NCBI RefSeq assembly: GCF_016086655.4
Contig: NC_092584.1
Coordinates: 7,367,907 to 7,431,906, forward strand
Direction: 5' to 3'
Source: Lepeophtheirus salmonis
Lineage: Eukaryota; Arthropoda; Copepoda; Siphonostomatoida; Caligidae
Length of the DNA: 64,000 nucleotides
A program made the position numbers and the translations under genes. The notes under the pieces are model-generated. The model was not told the origin of the DNA. It was given only the letters and a program-made list of their open reading frames with translations, and ran no database searches. Shown here in pieces: positions 22,401-33,484 of this stretch (the stretch's first letter is position 1; the number at the start of each line of letters is the position of its first letter).

Positions 22401-25295
22401 TCTTGAATTTGTTAGGTCAATTTGTGTTCCAATATGAAGAGTTCCACATACATTCGTCCACGATATGAAATAATATTTTTATTTAATATATTAAAAAAAT
22501 GCTAAGACATAATGATAATGACTTTATTATCACGTTTTATCCTAGGCCTTCAGTGTTATACATAGATCTAACTTAATGGAATATCAAATATATGCAAAGG
22601 GGTATACCAAATAAATCATTATAAATGTCAAAATAAGAAACTGTTTCTTCGCGTTTCTCAATATATTTCATGAAATCATAACTGTTTTGTTGGTTATGTA
22701 AATGTTCAGGAGTTGATGATTGAATCATACTCATAGACAATGAATCCCTGGATTTCTAAAATGGAACGTCTTATTTGTTGACCCCATCATGGATAGATAA
22801 GCTGGACGTGGCTCGAAATATGATCAAATGCACTTGTGGAATACTAAAAAAAGTATGTTGGGTTATCCAATTTATACAATGGCCTCTGAAAGCTTAAGAC
22901 TACAATCGATCCTTATGTTAATCCATCTCGAAATATGATGACTAAAAAATAACTGAATATATACCTTGATTTAGCTAAAAAATATTTTGGAATGGATTAT
23001 CTCTTACTAGTGATATGTCAAATAGAATAGTTGAAAGATGTTGATCCGGCCCACAACTTTTATTTGATTTATTTGATTTTTATTGTTGAGAGACGATTTC
23101 TATAATAATTTTTAAAATTGAACACACTGTCGTTCTTTTAAAATTACGGGTACACATTTTTAATGTTGATACGCAAGGAACCGGAAGAAGGTCACTGGAC
23201 TGAAGGTACCTGTAGGCTTTTGAGGAGAGAGACTAGAGTACCAGTCCCTGAATAATATCCTCTTTATTCTATCTACCATACTTCTTCCGCCTGACAATGA
23301 GTTTACTTGGACCTTAGTAAAAAAAAATCAAGTTCTCCTTTCATTGACTTTTGAAAATATCATCTAAATTTTAGCTTTTTGTCCTCCGATTGGAGGAACT
23401 TAACGGTTTCCCGAAGTTGTTTTTAATTACTAATCACTATTAAAACGATTAATAAACAATATTATATTATGAACTCTTCACATCGGCTCTGACGTCACAA
23501 AAACAATTCTTCTATTTAGCTTACCTAGCGGTCTGTACAGCACAACAATCTGAAAAGGAGCACTGGTCCGATGTATTTCTAATTAACTTGATATTGACTT
23601 TTTTAAATATCTTTTATTTTCTGAGGACTTAAACCGGACAATATGGAAATATTCAAGGACTTGTAAAGAAAGACTTGAGATAGTTGGACTTGCAGTTTAA
23701 GGACACTGGAACAAATGTTTGCAGGGAGGAAGCTGGAGGGCTGTAACCCCCCAAAAAAAAAAAAAAAAAAAAAAAATTAGGGAGTTTTTCTATTTTACTA
23801 GAAACTTTAATATTTGAATTTTTTTCTCAAAAAATTTAAATTTAAATTGCAGCCTACTTACAAACTATAATTTATGATTTTATCCTTTATTTATATCTTT
23901 CAGAGGAAAAAATAACCCTGAATCATGAAAAAATCTTTCTAAAAAGCCCTCCGTATGCCACAAAACTAGTAACATTGGGTTGTAAATGTCATTTTAATGT
24001 TTCTCGAGATAAAAACAATTTGGAGCACAACCTCATGAAAACAAGTTGAAATTTTGATGACCAGTGTTATATATCTGTTGATTCAGGTATTTCTGGAGTC
24101 TAGTACAAATTACTTATGCTAAATCAAAAACAATGTGTTAGCTACAATTGAACCAAATTTCAATGATTAAGTAGCATATCATTTATGATTATTATTTTGC
24201 AAAGTATTCTGCCTCGAATTTAGTTTTTTTTACTTGATATTCAGAGTGAGAGTGGACAGAGCCTGAATAAATTTCAACGAATAAAATAATAATATTCTAC
24301 AGTCTACACCAGGGGTTGGCAACCTATGGCACGCAGAGGCATATTCACTGGCACGCACAAATCATAACATATTTCCATAGTTCGTGTGTGTTTTTTACCA
24401 TTATATTGATAGTGGAACACTCCTTGATTTGAATGTTGAAGTCGGCACTCCATATCCCAAACGTTGCCTACCCTTGTAAAGTCTTTACTTCTTTAGCATT
24501 TGATTATCTCTTTTTCATATTTCAGTCAGTATCCACTATTCTCTATAGCACCTTTACCTTTTAAGTAAAACTTCCGATTTTCTCACTTCACTTATAGCTT
24601 ACAGTAGAATAAATTTAGCGGGGATTCTACATAAATGAGGCATTATTCGATTGTTTAGTATAAATTATATATTCGTTGGAGGATTTTTTTATTGATGGTT
24701 ATGCTTTTATCGATGATTCAGATTCAGTCCTTAAAGAAGATAAAATCGCCGTAAATGAGGGAGGGTGTTTTTTTTAATTCCGTTATATAATAGAATCAAT
24801 TATATAACAAATCAAGAATATAATATCTTACTATTATATTGTATTATAATGAAAAAAAAAATATTGTTTGCAAGATATGTGAAAGAATCTTAATAAATAT
24901 TTAATGTATCTTATTTGGCTTGATAAACCATGGATACTTTTATGAAAAATTCCCAGAACCGATCCCAATGATCGACAGTTCTAAGGACCGACACAACACT
25001 GCTATCCCTATAAAGGTATACTCACGTCCCAAATGAGTACACTGTAAATTCTTCATTTAAAATAAATTCAATTTGTACGCGCCATGTCAAACGTTATGTA
25101 ATATTCAATATGTTGATATCGAACTACATAATACGTATCCTAGATGATGACATCTACAAATCTTTTTTTATATTACAGGATAGTCGATTAGCAAAGGAGC
25201 GGAAGGAAAAGACAAAAGCTTTAATTATGCAAATGCAACCACCAGGTTTCGCCAGCACAGATAATCCGCATCATGGTTTCGCAGCATATATGTAA
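10478..25295 (+). CDS. Claudin-like four-transmembrane protein
   Basis: I assemble exons 10478-10957, 11280-11522, 11650-11811, 11880-12034 and 25179-25295, about 384 residues. Exons 2-5 join with consistent phases. Exon 2 carries a transmembrane helix (YGSICSFISGLFLLMSF) and the claudin/PMP22 signature W..GLW..C...C (SSPYWLASW, GLWEMCF, FSGCH). Three more hydrophobic segments follow (WLMVVQLFITLALISSFLG; FCVFVMACYG..AVFIFLGI; SWSFAFALFACLGHILSTVL). The distal exon supplies a basic cytoplasmic tail (DSRLAKERKEKTKALIMQMQ) ending HHGFAAYM. The first exon, a polar cytoplasmic N-terminus (SSSESDYPNFSSIG), needs two single-base corrections, one in a C7 run at 10680-10686 and one in the T6 run near 10857-10862. 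Removing one base from each restores the exact phase for exon 2. Relatives are arthropod claudin-like proteins of septate junctions and epithelia, but I cannot name the orthologue. Confidence 0.8.
12250..12412. repeat. GC-richer block ending in A21, possibly SINE-like
   Basis: A block of about 140 bases, noticeably less AT-rich than its surroundings (GTGTCCCAGCTGGAACTTGG), ends in an uninterrupted run of about 21 A at 12392-12412. A non-coding body with an A tail would fit a SINE or processed transcript. No tRNA-like A and B boxes could be recognised and no target duplication was found, so this is only a suggestion. Confidence 0.25.
12902..12963 (+). repeat. CAGTTGGTAG repeat, left half, split by transposon
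   Basis: This is the left part of a dispersed repeat of about 250 bases (GCAACCTTTTATACGAAAAG, then CATCAGTTGGTAG). Its right half continues at 15540 after the P-like insertion. Other copies: 16803-17049 (minus), 18990-19206, 52481-53145 (three in a row), 55130-55392 and about 55425-55590 (minus). Common landmarks are CAACCTTTCAT near one end, AACCAATCA..GTTCAGA in the middle and GTTAGTGAGGTAAC at the other end. Confidence 0.6.
13088..13303 (+). pseudogene. THAP-type zinc-finger fragment of P-like transposase
   Basis: A 71-residue frame starts MASSRDNSRMCAVSTCTN and contains WVSKCKR and CERYFYPEDFERN. The spacing of C-x4-C, a Trp about 30 residues later and a second C before 'F.P.DFE' fits the THAP DNA-binding domain used by P-type transposases. 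The frame stops right after the domain, and the following sequence is only partly open, so the transposase is broken. It lies just inside the left terminal repeat, where a P-like element's binding domain is expected. Confidence 0.6.
13548..14215 (+). pseudogene. P-like transposase C-terminal remnant
   Basis: Two overlapping frames (13548-13859 and 13852-14166) plus out-of-frame pieces resemble the end of THAP-domain transposases: a Y/F-I-A..FKS-LYP-RLAQKTSE-like stretch, a 'RGRLYHSFGGI' stretch, a 'DDIDKRANVVKRLSDLL' piece in another frame and 'FVKTMTRITLKYLN' near 14200. Frames switch several times, so the protein is inactivated. Most of the catalytic middle is missing, consistent with an internally deleted element. 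Confidence 0.45.
15540..15742 (+). repeat. CAGTTGGTAG repeat, right half, split by transposon
   Basis: Continuation of the repeat that begins at 12902, starting AGTTGGTAGTAAGTTAATTA and ending GTTAATGAGGTAACACCGTG. Comparison with uninterrupted copies shows that the P-like element landed inside it. Confidence 0.6.
16803..17049 (-). repeat. CAGTTGGTAG repeat copy, reverse orientation
   Basis: Read in reverse it starts CAACCTTTCATCCAAAAGGA, passes AACCAATCAGCGTTCAGAAC and ends GTAACATAATG, matching the landmarks of the family at 12902/15540. There is no coding content. Confidence 0.55.
17765..18140. repeat. Dispersed repeat, paired with 58845-59195
   Basis: The block containing GACAATTTGAAGAAT, CTACTCTGAGT and CTTCGTCTTTTATGA recurs at about 58845-59195 in the same orientation and order (TGACAATTTGAAGAATATTT; CTACTCTGAGTTCAATAAGG; CTTCGTCTTTTATGAACACA). 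Both copies are AT-rich and non-coding. Ends are not well defined. Confidence 0.5.
18276..18600. other. GC-richer patch with open frames, unrecognised
   Basis: An unusually GC-rich stretch for this window is open on both strands (plus 18276-18593, minus 18287-18535). The minus frame reads EEDALVLLPEIPENWGQVVP, the plus frame RSPPRGRPGTTWPQFSGI. Neither resembles a family I know. It may be a piece of a transposon or a lost exon, and I would not call it a gene. Confidence 0.25.
18990..19206 (+). repeat. CAGTTGGTAG repeat copy
   Basis: Landmarks of the family in order: GCAACCTTTCATCCGAAAAT, AAATCAGTTGGTAGATAGCA, AACCAATCAACCTCCAGAGC, AAGAAGCAGAAACATC. The expected end (GTTAGTGAGGTAAC) is replaced by the start of an AGGACTG palindrome at 19204. 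Confidence 0.55.
19204..19420. repeat. AGGACTG palindromic repeat, full copy
   Basis: It starts GTTGTGTCGATACTTATTTA followed by GGACTGAAGACTG and ends AATAAGGACTGACACACAC, so its ends are inverted to each other. It carries the same inner block (AGTGATGACGTTACTC) as the copy at 2471-2710. Confidence 0.6.
20711..21990 (-). pseudogene. P-element-type transposase remnant (THAP9-like)
   Basis: Minus-strand pieces lie in the right order for the P-type catalytic region: GLISPWKEPIYFNYDCPVTK and ELPLNVILELDSYYWNGF (about 21990-21855, then a stop), STDKTYLSYLFNEYKSIYAF (about 21790), LINHFIDRGFQLEDGTLILI and HKLSSDHLNVVGCTKEQVRP followed by AAELFRQL (21735-21514), and EGFIYVLGYVAKNI near the end (20711-21172). 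P and THAP9 transposases share 'K.P.FFDFD', 'S.DHL.V....Q.VR.AA.LFS' and '...Y.SGYVA.K'. At least one stop and a gap between frames show it is dead. It lies in the claudin-like intron in antisense orientation, 5 kb from the THAP-bearing element, and could be a relic of a full-length relative. Confidence 0.65.
23722..23960. repeat. GGGGCGTCC/CCAAAAAATTAAAT repeat, partial
   Basis: The patch GGAAGCTGGAGGGCTGTAAC, an A-run, then TTTTCTATTTTACTAGAAAC and degenerate TTT..CAAAAAATTTAAAT units match the repeat family described at 32936-33302. The left end is worn (GCAGGGAGG). Confidence 0.45.
24310..24476. mobile_element. hAT-type MITE (CAGGGGTTGGCAACCT ends)
   Basis: The left end CAGGGGTTGGCAACCTATGG and the right end read in reverse (CAAGGGTAGGCAACGTTTGG) are inverted repeats of the 'CAGGGGT.GGCAACCT' type that marks many hAT non-autonomous elements across animals. 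The 167-base body has no coding capacity. Flanking 8-mers (GTCTACAC and TAAAGTCT) do not match, so the target duplication is not visible or has decayed. Confidence 0.6.
25179..25295 (+). CDS. Distal last exon of the claudin-like gene
   Basis: The acceptor (TTTTTTTATATTACAG, ending at 25178) is strong and the phase is 0, as required by the donor after the ATG codon ending at 12034 (ATG|GTAAGA). The 38 encoded residues are a charged juxtamembrane tail (RLAKERKEKTKALIMQMQPP), the type of sequence that follows the fourth helix of claudin-like proteins. There is no start of its own with a believable gene around it, and a polyadenylation signal follows. I infer that it completes the gene across a 13,144-nt intron. 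Confidence 0.75.
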   Translation, partial: DSRLAKERKEKTKALIMQMQPPGFASTDNPHHGFAAYM

Positions 25296-25422
25296 ATCTT
25301 CGATAGACGTTCATCCGAATTCATATTACTATAATTATGTACCAATATCATCCAGATGGCCTTAGTCCAGTGTAACAACAAATGAGGGACGGAAAGAGCT
25401 TAATCATCTATGTCGTTCAAGA

Positions 25423-25428
25423 AATAAA
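25423..25428 (+). terminator. AATAAA polyadenylation signal, claudin-like gene
   Basis: AATAAA (context AAGAAATAAAAGGAAGG) lies 128 bases after the stop at 25293-25295. This supports the distal exon as a true 3' end. The next gene on the other strand ends only about 335 bases further on, so the two transcripts are tail to tail. Confidence 0.6.
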
Positions 25429-25762
25429 AGGAAGGATGGATCTGCGTCTTTAATAGATATATATATTTCATTTTAGAATTATTAACGATGTAATATATAG
25501 TAATATAATTTTTTTAAATATATTTTCTAACTGGAATATTGGAAATAAAAAGGAGAAAGTTTTACAAAAAAAAAACAAAAAAAACTGATCACAGGCAGGT
25601 TATTAGTATATATCTAAATATGTATATACAAACATTCAAATTTATCTAAATAATAATCAACTGTATGAAATAACAGGGCAAAGAAATTAGCTAAATGAAT
25701 AGTATTATTATTTTGAATGGATGATTCCGAAATTATATTTAGAGCATGGTTTAAAATCTTCT

Positions 25763-28700
25763 CTATTTTTTGGCATGTAATTGCATATGTGCCTCTAACT
25801 GACGTGTACTTGGGAAGCCAGCATCACAGTCTGGGCAAACGTAGGGACGAGGTGATGCGTGAGACATTAAATGCTAAAAAATAATTGAAATAAGTAATTA
25901 TTAGTAAATAATTATAAGCATGTAAAAATAGTGTACACACCTGACTGAATGTATTGCTTCCAACAATTGAGATTCCACAGAGCTCACAGTCAAAAGTTTT
26001 ATCATCTCTTTGAGAATATGAATTGCTGAATGAAGAAACTCGAGGTGGAACATTAGATGAAGCTGCTGCAGCTTGAGCGGCGGCTGCAGCAACTGCTGCA
26101 GCAGATGATGATGAAATGGCATGGGGTATACGGTGAGTTACTATAGGTCGATGTTCGAAAACCCTTTTGGGAGGTGATAGGGGTACATTATTCTGGGAAT
26201 GTGCATGATATGGAATATGTGGAATAACGACCATAGTTGGATTGCTTAATGGTGGGGGATTATGATGTCGATCAATGATATTGTTTTGATGTTCCATATA
26301 GTTATGCATTTGCAAGGATTTCATGTCATTAAATGACAATTTACACTTCGAACATTGCAGAATTGTTATTTTGTTCTACAAAAGAAAATGAAAAAAATAA
26401 ATATAAAATGATACAATACACATTCAATGAAAGAACAAACGACTTACTCTATCTAAATCCATAGATTCCTCTTGAGAAGATTGAGAAGTCCTTCGGGGTT
26501 TGTTTTGTGACAATAATGGAGGAGGAGCGGGAGGCGGAGCCAATTTCATGATATGCATTTTTGACCTTAAATGTTTTGCTAAATGACCGTGTATCCTGAA
26601 TGCAACCTTACAATCTGAACATTTAAAAGGCCTAGGGTTTGCAGTAGTTGGAGCTCCAAAAGTGGCATTGATATTAACTTTGTTATAATGTCCAACAGAG
26701 CGTTTGTGCTTTTGTAAGTGCCCCTTTGTGCGAAAACTAACTGCACAAGCATCACATCGAAATGGACGCTCAAAATAATGGATATTGACGTGCAAACGAA
26801 GCTGAGAAGGTTTGTTGAAGACTTTATGACAGATACCACACACGGATTTTCCATCCTCATTCGTTTGAAAGATGTCTCGACTACCCGTCGTTGATGATTC
26901 TTCAGTCGTCATTGATTGAGTAACGATAGGTAGTTTAGATGAGCGGGGAACAACAATTTCTGGAGGTGTAATTATTCCGTTATTTTCTTTAGAAGTAGGA
27001 ATGTCTTTCACATTCATCACAACATTTCTAGGTATTCCAGGAGCAGAATTGAGAGTTGCAATAGGGTACATTCTTTGAATACTACTATTATCAACGGTGG
27101 AGGATGTAACAACAGTAATAGCTGAATTGGAGACAGTAGCAGTTGTGGAAGATTGAGCGTCAGGGATATTTTTTAATTGTTCGCGTTCAACATATTTGGG
27201 CTGCACTGAAGTGGTAGCTTTGATCCCTCAGGTAATCTTGCAAGGCCACCGGAGTTTCTCCACTTTCAAGATTATTACTTACTGCCGTTGTTTTACGAAT
27301 GGCAGAAACGGTTTTATTGATGTATGAAAGGATGGTTGATGATTGAGTAACGGGACTTAGAATATTGGAAGCATTTGACAGACTAGTTATTTTAACATTT
27401 TCTATTAGTCCAGCGGTTGTACTAATAGCTTTTGGGGAAGGAGCTAATCGAGGATGTGGCTCAGAAGAAGTAACAGTAGTAGTATTTGATGATGACACAG
27501 GTGGAAAGTAGATTTTATCAAATGAAAACTTGACACCCCGGTTTTCATCCTGGAACTCCCCTGCTCTTTTTGTATTTCGAGAAATATGCTCGGAAATAGA
27601 GTTGGGGCAGAGGGGAAGAGTCTGAGATGAAGATATTGTAGTGGAAGCAGATGTGGAGGACACAAAAGGATAAACGGAAAGACGAAGTGAGGATGGTGTC
27701 AAGCCTCGATTATCTGTTACCACAGGGGAAGAAGTGAATTGATGACTTAGACTTAGTAAAGAGTGAGCAGCCTCTTGCTCTTCTTCTGCGTCCTCGAATT
27801 GGTCATCCTCATCTTTGTCGTCGTCGTCGACATCCTCCTCATCAGAGTCGGAGTCTCCAGCTTGAAAAGTTCCATGACTACTTGCCATTGAAACGCCCTA
27901 TGAATTCAAAGGATATTTTTTAGTAGTAAGTGCAGATATACTTAAATAAAGTCATATTTATAAATAAAAAAAAGGCAAAAAAAAAAGTATGAGAGAATAG
28001 TTTAACTACTTTCTTTGCAAGAGAAGTTTCATCGACTTGGCAATAATCCTCGGCAGATATTCCAAGTTCAACACATTTTTTATGATGAGCTTTTGACTTC
28101 ATATGTTTAGTCAAATTCCCTTTTGTTTTAAACGCAAAATTACAGTATTGACACATATAAGGTCTAAAGTTGCTATGAGTTCGTAAATATTTTTTAAGCA
28201 TGGATGGCTTTTTACAGCGTATCCCACAACTATTACAAACATATCCCCCTCGACCTCTACCGCGGACGTATGTATAGTCATCATCGGTTGTTTTATAGCC
28301 ACCCTCTACACTCCTTAATGTCCCACCATTCTGAAAGAAATGCATATTGACATTATTTTAAGGAATGAATCATCAAAATGATTTGGCAATAAACTGACGT
28401 ACACACGACTTAACCGTAATAAATAAATAAAAAATTCAATTAATTATCATGTTACAATAAAAAGCAAATGACAAAAGGGGATGTGACTAATTTGACTGAA
28501 TTCATATAATTAAAGATAGAGGAGAGTGATAATGTGTACATTAAATAATTATAAGTTTAAATATTCATACCTCCTCTTCTTTATTAGACGTAAAGGATGT
28601 TGATACTTGGAGACCAGGAGTCTCATGACTCATTCTGCTTCCTTCGGATCCTTTATCTGAAGGTTTCTTTTTCCACATAGATGAATGAGTCATAACCATA

Positions 28701-31700
28701 GAGTCTTTTTCCGATTTTTTTGCAATTACATATTTGTTTTTATATGAAGAATTATAGGCAGCCAGCCCTACTGATGGAGTTAATTGACTTGGATGGGAGT
28801 CCTTGGAGACGACTCTCCAATTGGAGTACATGGATAATCGTGGCTTATGGGGAACAAACATGGGCTGAGGTCGAAATATCGAGCAATAATATACTCGAGT
28901 GGTCGACTTTAATCCCAAGTATGTATATGCTGTTCCATTTTGATATTGCAAAACATAAGACTTCCTTGGACGTGGGGTCTCTGGACTAGCCAAAGTAGCT
29001 CCATTCCCTATTTGCATCACATTCTTTTTAGGTCGAAAACTTCCCGGAGTCAAAGGTAAGAAACTGGGGCGAAGGAACTTCCCATCGTTTTCTATGTCCA
29101 CTTTTAAATCAGTTTCCGTTTTTTTGGAGTTAAAGTTGATGGAGGAATTCTGGAAATGCTGTCAAGGTGAGATGACACTGGTAGTGGTAGGCTATCAGGG
29201 GGTCTCTTTCCTGGTAAAGAAAATAAAGGCGAACCAGATTTTATACCAGTCAGAACACCATTTAAATTTGGAGTCGGAATCCCTGGTACATTATTTATGG
29301 TTGAAGAACTATTGATAATTTTTTTTGAATTAACTGCAATTTGTAGGAGTCCAGGTGTTTTAGAGTCCACATTTTGGACTGAGGGTGGGGTTGAATGGTG
29401 CGTTGGAGATTCGGACCTTGACTTTTTTGCAATACTCGAACAGTATAAACGTTGATGTGTATCAATATCTGTTCCTCTAATAGTGGATGAGCATAGATTA
29501 CAAAACACTGTAGTGGCTCCTCCTTCCGAAGCAGCATTGCTGGATGAAACCAAATACAGCTTCTTCTTTGAGAGCAGCTGATGGGGTTGTTGCTTAGAAA
29601 TTGTTACAGAGGTGGTTGAGCTTGGAGGAGGAAGTGGTACTGGTGGTGGGGGAGGCTGCATTGTTTGAGGAGGAGCTGGCGATCCGCGTATTAAGCAATA
29701 GTTCTTTGATCATACTTCCCTCTGGATTTTGTGGATGAAAGGCATTTCCAACTTCGAAATTTTGAGCAATCACTTCCAGCTGTTGCTCCATATTCACAAC
29801 TGTTTTTGAAGGCTGTCTACAACTATTAAGCCAAAGTTCTTTCACGGACTTAGCAGTTATCGTTGAAGCAGTATTATTAGATTCACTTTGAGCGAAAGAC
29901 CTTTTTCTAGATGGTTCTGATAAGTTCAGGGGTTGCATAGGGGAGTAATTTTGATATCGAATAGAGTAGTCTCCACCACTAGCAGCAGAGGAAGATTTAG
30001 ATACAACAATGGTTGTAGGGATCACTGAGCTACTAGTATTACTACTCGTTAGAGAAGTAGGAGAAGAGAGGCTATATTTACGACTCCCTCTAAGATTAGT
30101 GGATTTTTCTTCAGCTCCATCCTTACTGTTTTGCCTCATATATCTCCGAGGCCATAGAGGGTCTAATGTTTCCACGATAGCCTGATTCTCACTAATAACT
30201 TTATCGATTCGCTGTTGAAGGCTCTGAGGATGTCCAGTAGGTTTGAAGGATGAAAGATCTGTAGGTTGAATTTGAACTGGAGGATGTTGCTTGGCTGATG
30301 ATGACATGGATTTTACTGTGGTTGTTGTTGGAACAAGGACTCGCTGAGCCTGCAGTAAAATATTTTGAGGAATAGAATTTGGACGTGATAGTCTGGCAGG
30401 TGCTAATTGTGAGGAGGGTTGTTGCTGAACCACTAATTGAGAATTGGAATCATGATGCATATGTTGAAGAGACTGTTGAGTTGGCAAAAGAGAACTATTG
30501 TTATTTGAAGAGACTAAAATGATTTGACTTGGATAAGGTGGTCCAGTAGATGGAATTCCTCCCCCACCTCTGTGATGCCGATCCTCCACAATTGGCATAC
30601 TAGAACTTGGACTAGAACTTACTGTTTTCATATTGATTGGATGTTGAAAGAGACGATGATGAGGATTTTGAATATGAATAAGGTGATTCGAAGATGCATT
30701 GCTGCTAGAACTAACAACGGACCCCACTGTCTCCATTTCTTCTGTAACACTTTCTCCAAGCTCAGCCACAATTTCCGCACCAGAACTATCTATTCCAGTT
30801 TCTAACTTTAAAATATGTGTACGTGACTTTCGATGTTTGTATAAATTACTTTTTGTTTTGAAGGCGAATCCACAAGGTTCGCAAGGAAAGGGACCTACAG
30901 TCATTGAAAATTTGAAGGACAAATTAGGGAATTGCGATTTACTAAACATAAAATAAATAAAAGTCTGGTTGGTCAACACAAAAGCAATCAAGGATCAATG
31001 TGATTTGTATTCTTCAATAATAATAAATAAGAATAGTTATTTAAATTACATAACTATTAATAATTTGGAGGAATCACAGCAAATTGATGCTAAATTCGCA
31101 AACATTCTTCTTCACAATACAAGAATATTTAATTTATAAGACCATATTGGAGAAATGAATTAGCTCTCATCAATCGAGTAAAGTTTCTATATACTGGTAG
31201 CTTAAACATTTCTAGATATTTCTAACCCATGATCGTAGTGTAGGTTTAAATATGACATTTCTAACTGGCAGACATATTATACCGAGTCTAAATTATAATT
31301 TCATTTGATCTTTTAGAGTTTCTAAATTAGTTTCCAGGAGTATAACTCGAATACATGTCCAAAAAAAAACAAAAAACATTTTAATACAAATTTTGAGCAA
31401 TATGTAATCCATGACCCTATAAAAAAGGTTATTTAATACCACATGTGCACCAACTGTGGTACACATCGCCAGTTTGGAAAAGTTCTTGTGCGCCACATGT
31501 GGTACACATCGCGATCAATGTATTAAGTCCATATTTGGCTTAAACATATATTACATACTGTTTAACATAATGAAATTCAATAGGAATTTCCTGAATTGTT
31601 TTGATTTATGTTCAAGATTATTTTAGTATTGACACACACCACAAATAAATATAAAATTGATAATTAGAAGTTACGTACGTTCATTTGTATGAGTTCGAAT

Positions 31701-33450
31701 GTGCTTGTCAAGCACACTGGGTTTAGCACAAGCAGTTGGACAGTATGGGCACAAATGTTGTTTTCTTCGTTTGTCCCCTTCGAACTCTAAAGGAAGTGGA
31801 GAGGGTGTTGTACTTGTACTAGAAGCGGAAGGTGGCTGGAGCGGTGAGAAGGAATATAGGGACTGGCCATTGACCATACTTAATGCACTATGTTTTAATA
31901 ATAAAGGCTCTGACTCAGGATAATTTGAAGAGAGTGTAGAAATAGAGGAAGTAATTATGGCTGTCGAAGAAGAAGAGCTTGAAGCAAGCACTACGGAAGA
32001 GGCAGCCTTTTTAAACTTTTTATGTCTATAAGTCCCTTCATTTTCTTCCCATCGGGGCTCCAGAGCAGGAATCATATTGTTCATGGGTGGTGAGTCTGAA
32101 ATAGAAAGAAAGTTGAATAGAGTATGTTGATAATAAGAATTGTGTTAACGTGTAGAGATTATTTTTATCTCTATCAATAGTATATATAATAGATATGTGT
32201 GTCTTGGTGTCGTCTCTCTAGCTGTTACAGAAAGATAAAAAAACAAAAAAAAACAGGAAAAATCCTAATGTACGATGTAGTATTATATAATAAAACTTTT
32301 GACTAGAGTCAAAAGTTTAGTTCAAAATTCCTTTTCGCATTCATTCCAGCCTTACCCCCCCTCCTCAAATGACCGAAGGAGAAGTACGGATCAACCGCAA
32401 CTCATTTCAAACTATTTATTCTATGAAATTACATATTTACATAATATAACAACTATGAGAAATATTGTACTTTGTCCCAAGAAAAATGCTCTTGCGTTGT
32501 TCTCTCTGACGTCAAATGATCATATATTATAGGCAGTATGAATCAATTTATCTATGTTGTAGTAGTACAAACTGACATAGAATATATTGTGTACAAGTTA
32601 CAACTTGTATAAGGAGATTGAACAAGTCACAATTTATTAATCTTAGAATGCCTTGTTTGACTTTTTTAATATGTATTTACGAGTAATTGAATAACTGTGG
32701 ACATTTGAACTTTATTATGTGCATAGAATATGTCTTTTCCATTAGTAATTTTCATCAAAAAATTACATCATATATACGTGGTCCTTTAACACAAAAGCAA
32801 GCTAGAATGATTTATCTCAAAATGGAGTGTGGATCAAATTTTTATTCTTAAACAAATCATCGTCAACTTTTATTAACAAATAATTCTTATTAACTCTTTG
32901 ATCTTCACAATAAAATTTATATTTGTATCTGAAAGTAGGGGCGTCCGAAGGGGGTGGGCTGGAGGCCCAAATTAAGGAATTTTTGCTTTTTACTTGAATT
33001 ATTTTTGGTCAGAATGAAAAAATTTTACGGGAAAATAGGTGTAATTTTTTTTTAAAACATTTATTTTCTTAAAAGAAAAGTTCTTCGGGCAAACTATGGA
33101 GGAGAACATAAAATTTAATAATTGAATTTTTTTGTGAACAGTAATGGATTTTCTTTTTTTTTTTCCTATCAAATTTAACATTTGATATTTTTTTCCTTAA
33201 AAATGATCTTTTTTTGTAAACAACTTTTGATTTTTGAAATTATTTTTCTCAAAACCCCCCCCAAAAAAAAAAAAATATATATATCCTACGGACGCCCCTG
33301 GAAAGGCCATGTCAGGGCCAATATACGTCTCTGAAAGTAAATAAAGGTTCTAAATGAGTTAAAAACCTAATGCATCTTAACTCGTACCAGTAGTTTGAAT
33401 AATAAGCTTATAATTGACTCAAATATTAGGCTGTATCTATATAATATTCG

Positions 33451-33484
<34 letters not shown>

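Larger units (their letters stand above)
12035..25178 (+). other. 13.1-kb intron filled with transposon relics
   Basis: This is the inferred fourth intron of the claudin-like gene. It contains a P-like transposon (12964-15539) nested in a dispersed repeat, further copies of that repeat (16803-17049 and 18990-19206), an AGGACTG palindrome (19204-19420), a P-type transposase remnant on the minus strand (20711-21990), a GC-box-like repeat with a poly-A stretch (about 23722-23960) and a hAT-type MITE (24310-24476). The remainder is AT-rich with no coding signal that I trust. Confidence 0.65.

Noticed and set aside
27187..27206. Frame overlap between two schnurri segments taken as a frameshift
   Set aside because: A consensus donor (GCA|GTAAGT, intron from 27282) and an acceptor ending at 27201 join both frames exactly in phase, so a normal 82-nt intron explains it.
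28720..30956. Plus-strand frames across the schnurri exon 3
   Set aside because: They are antisense shadows of a conserved minus-strand exon.
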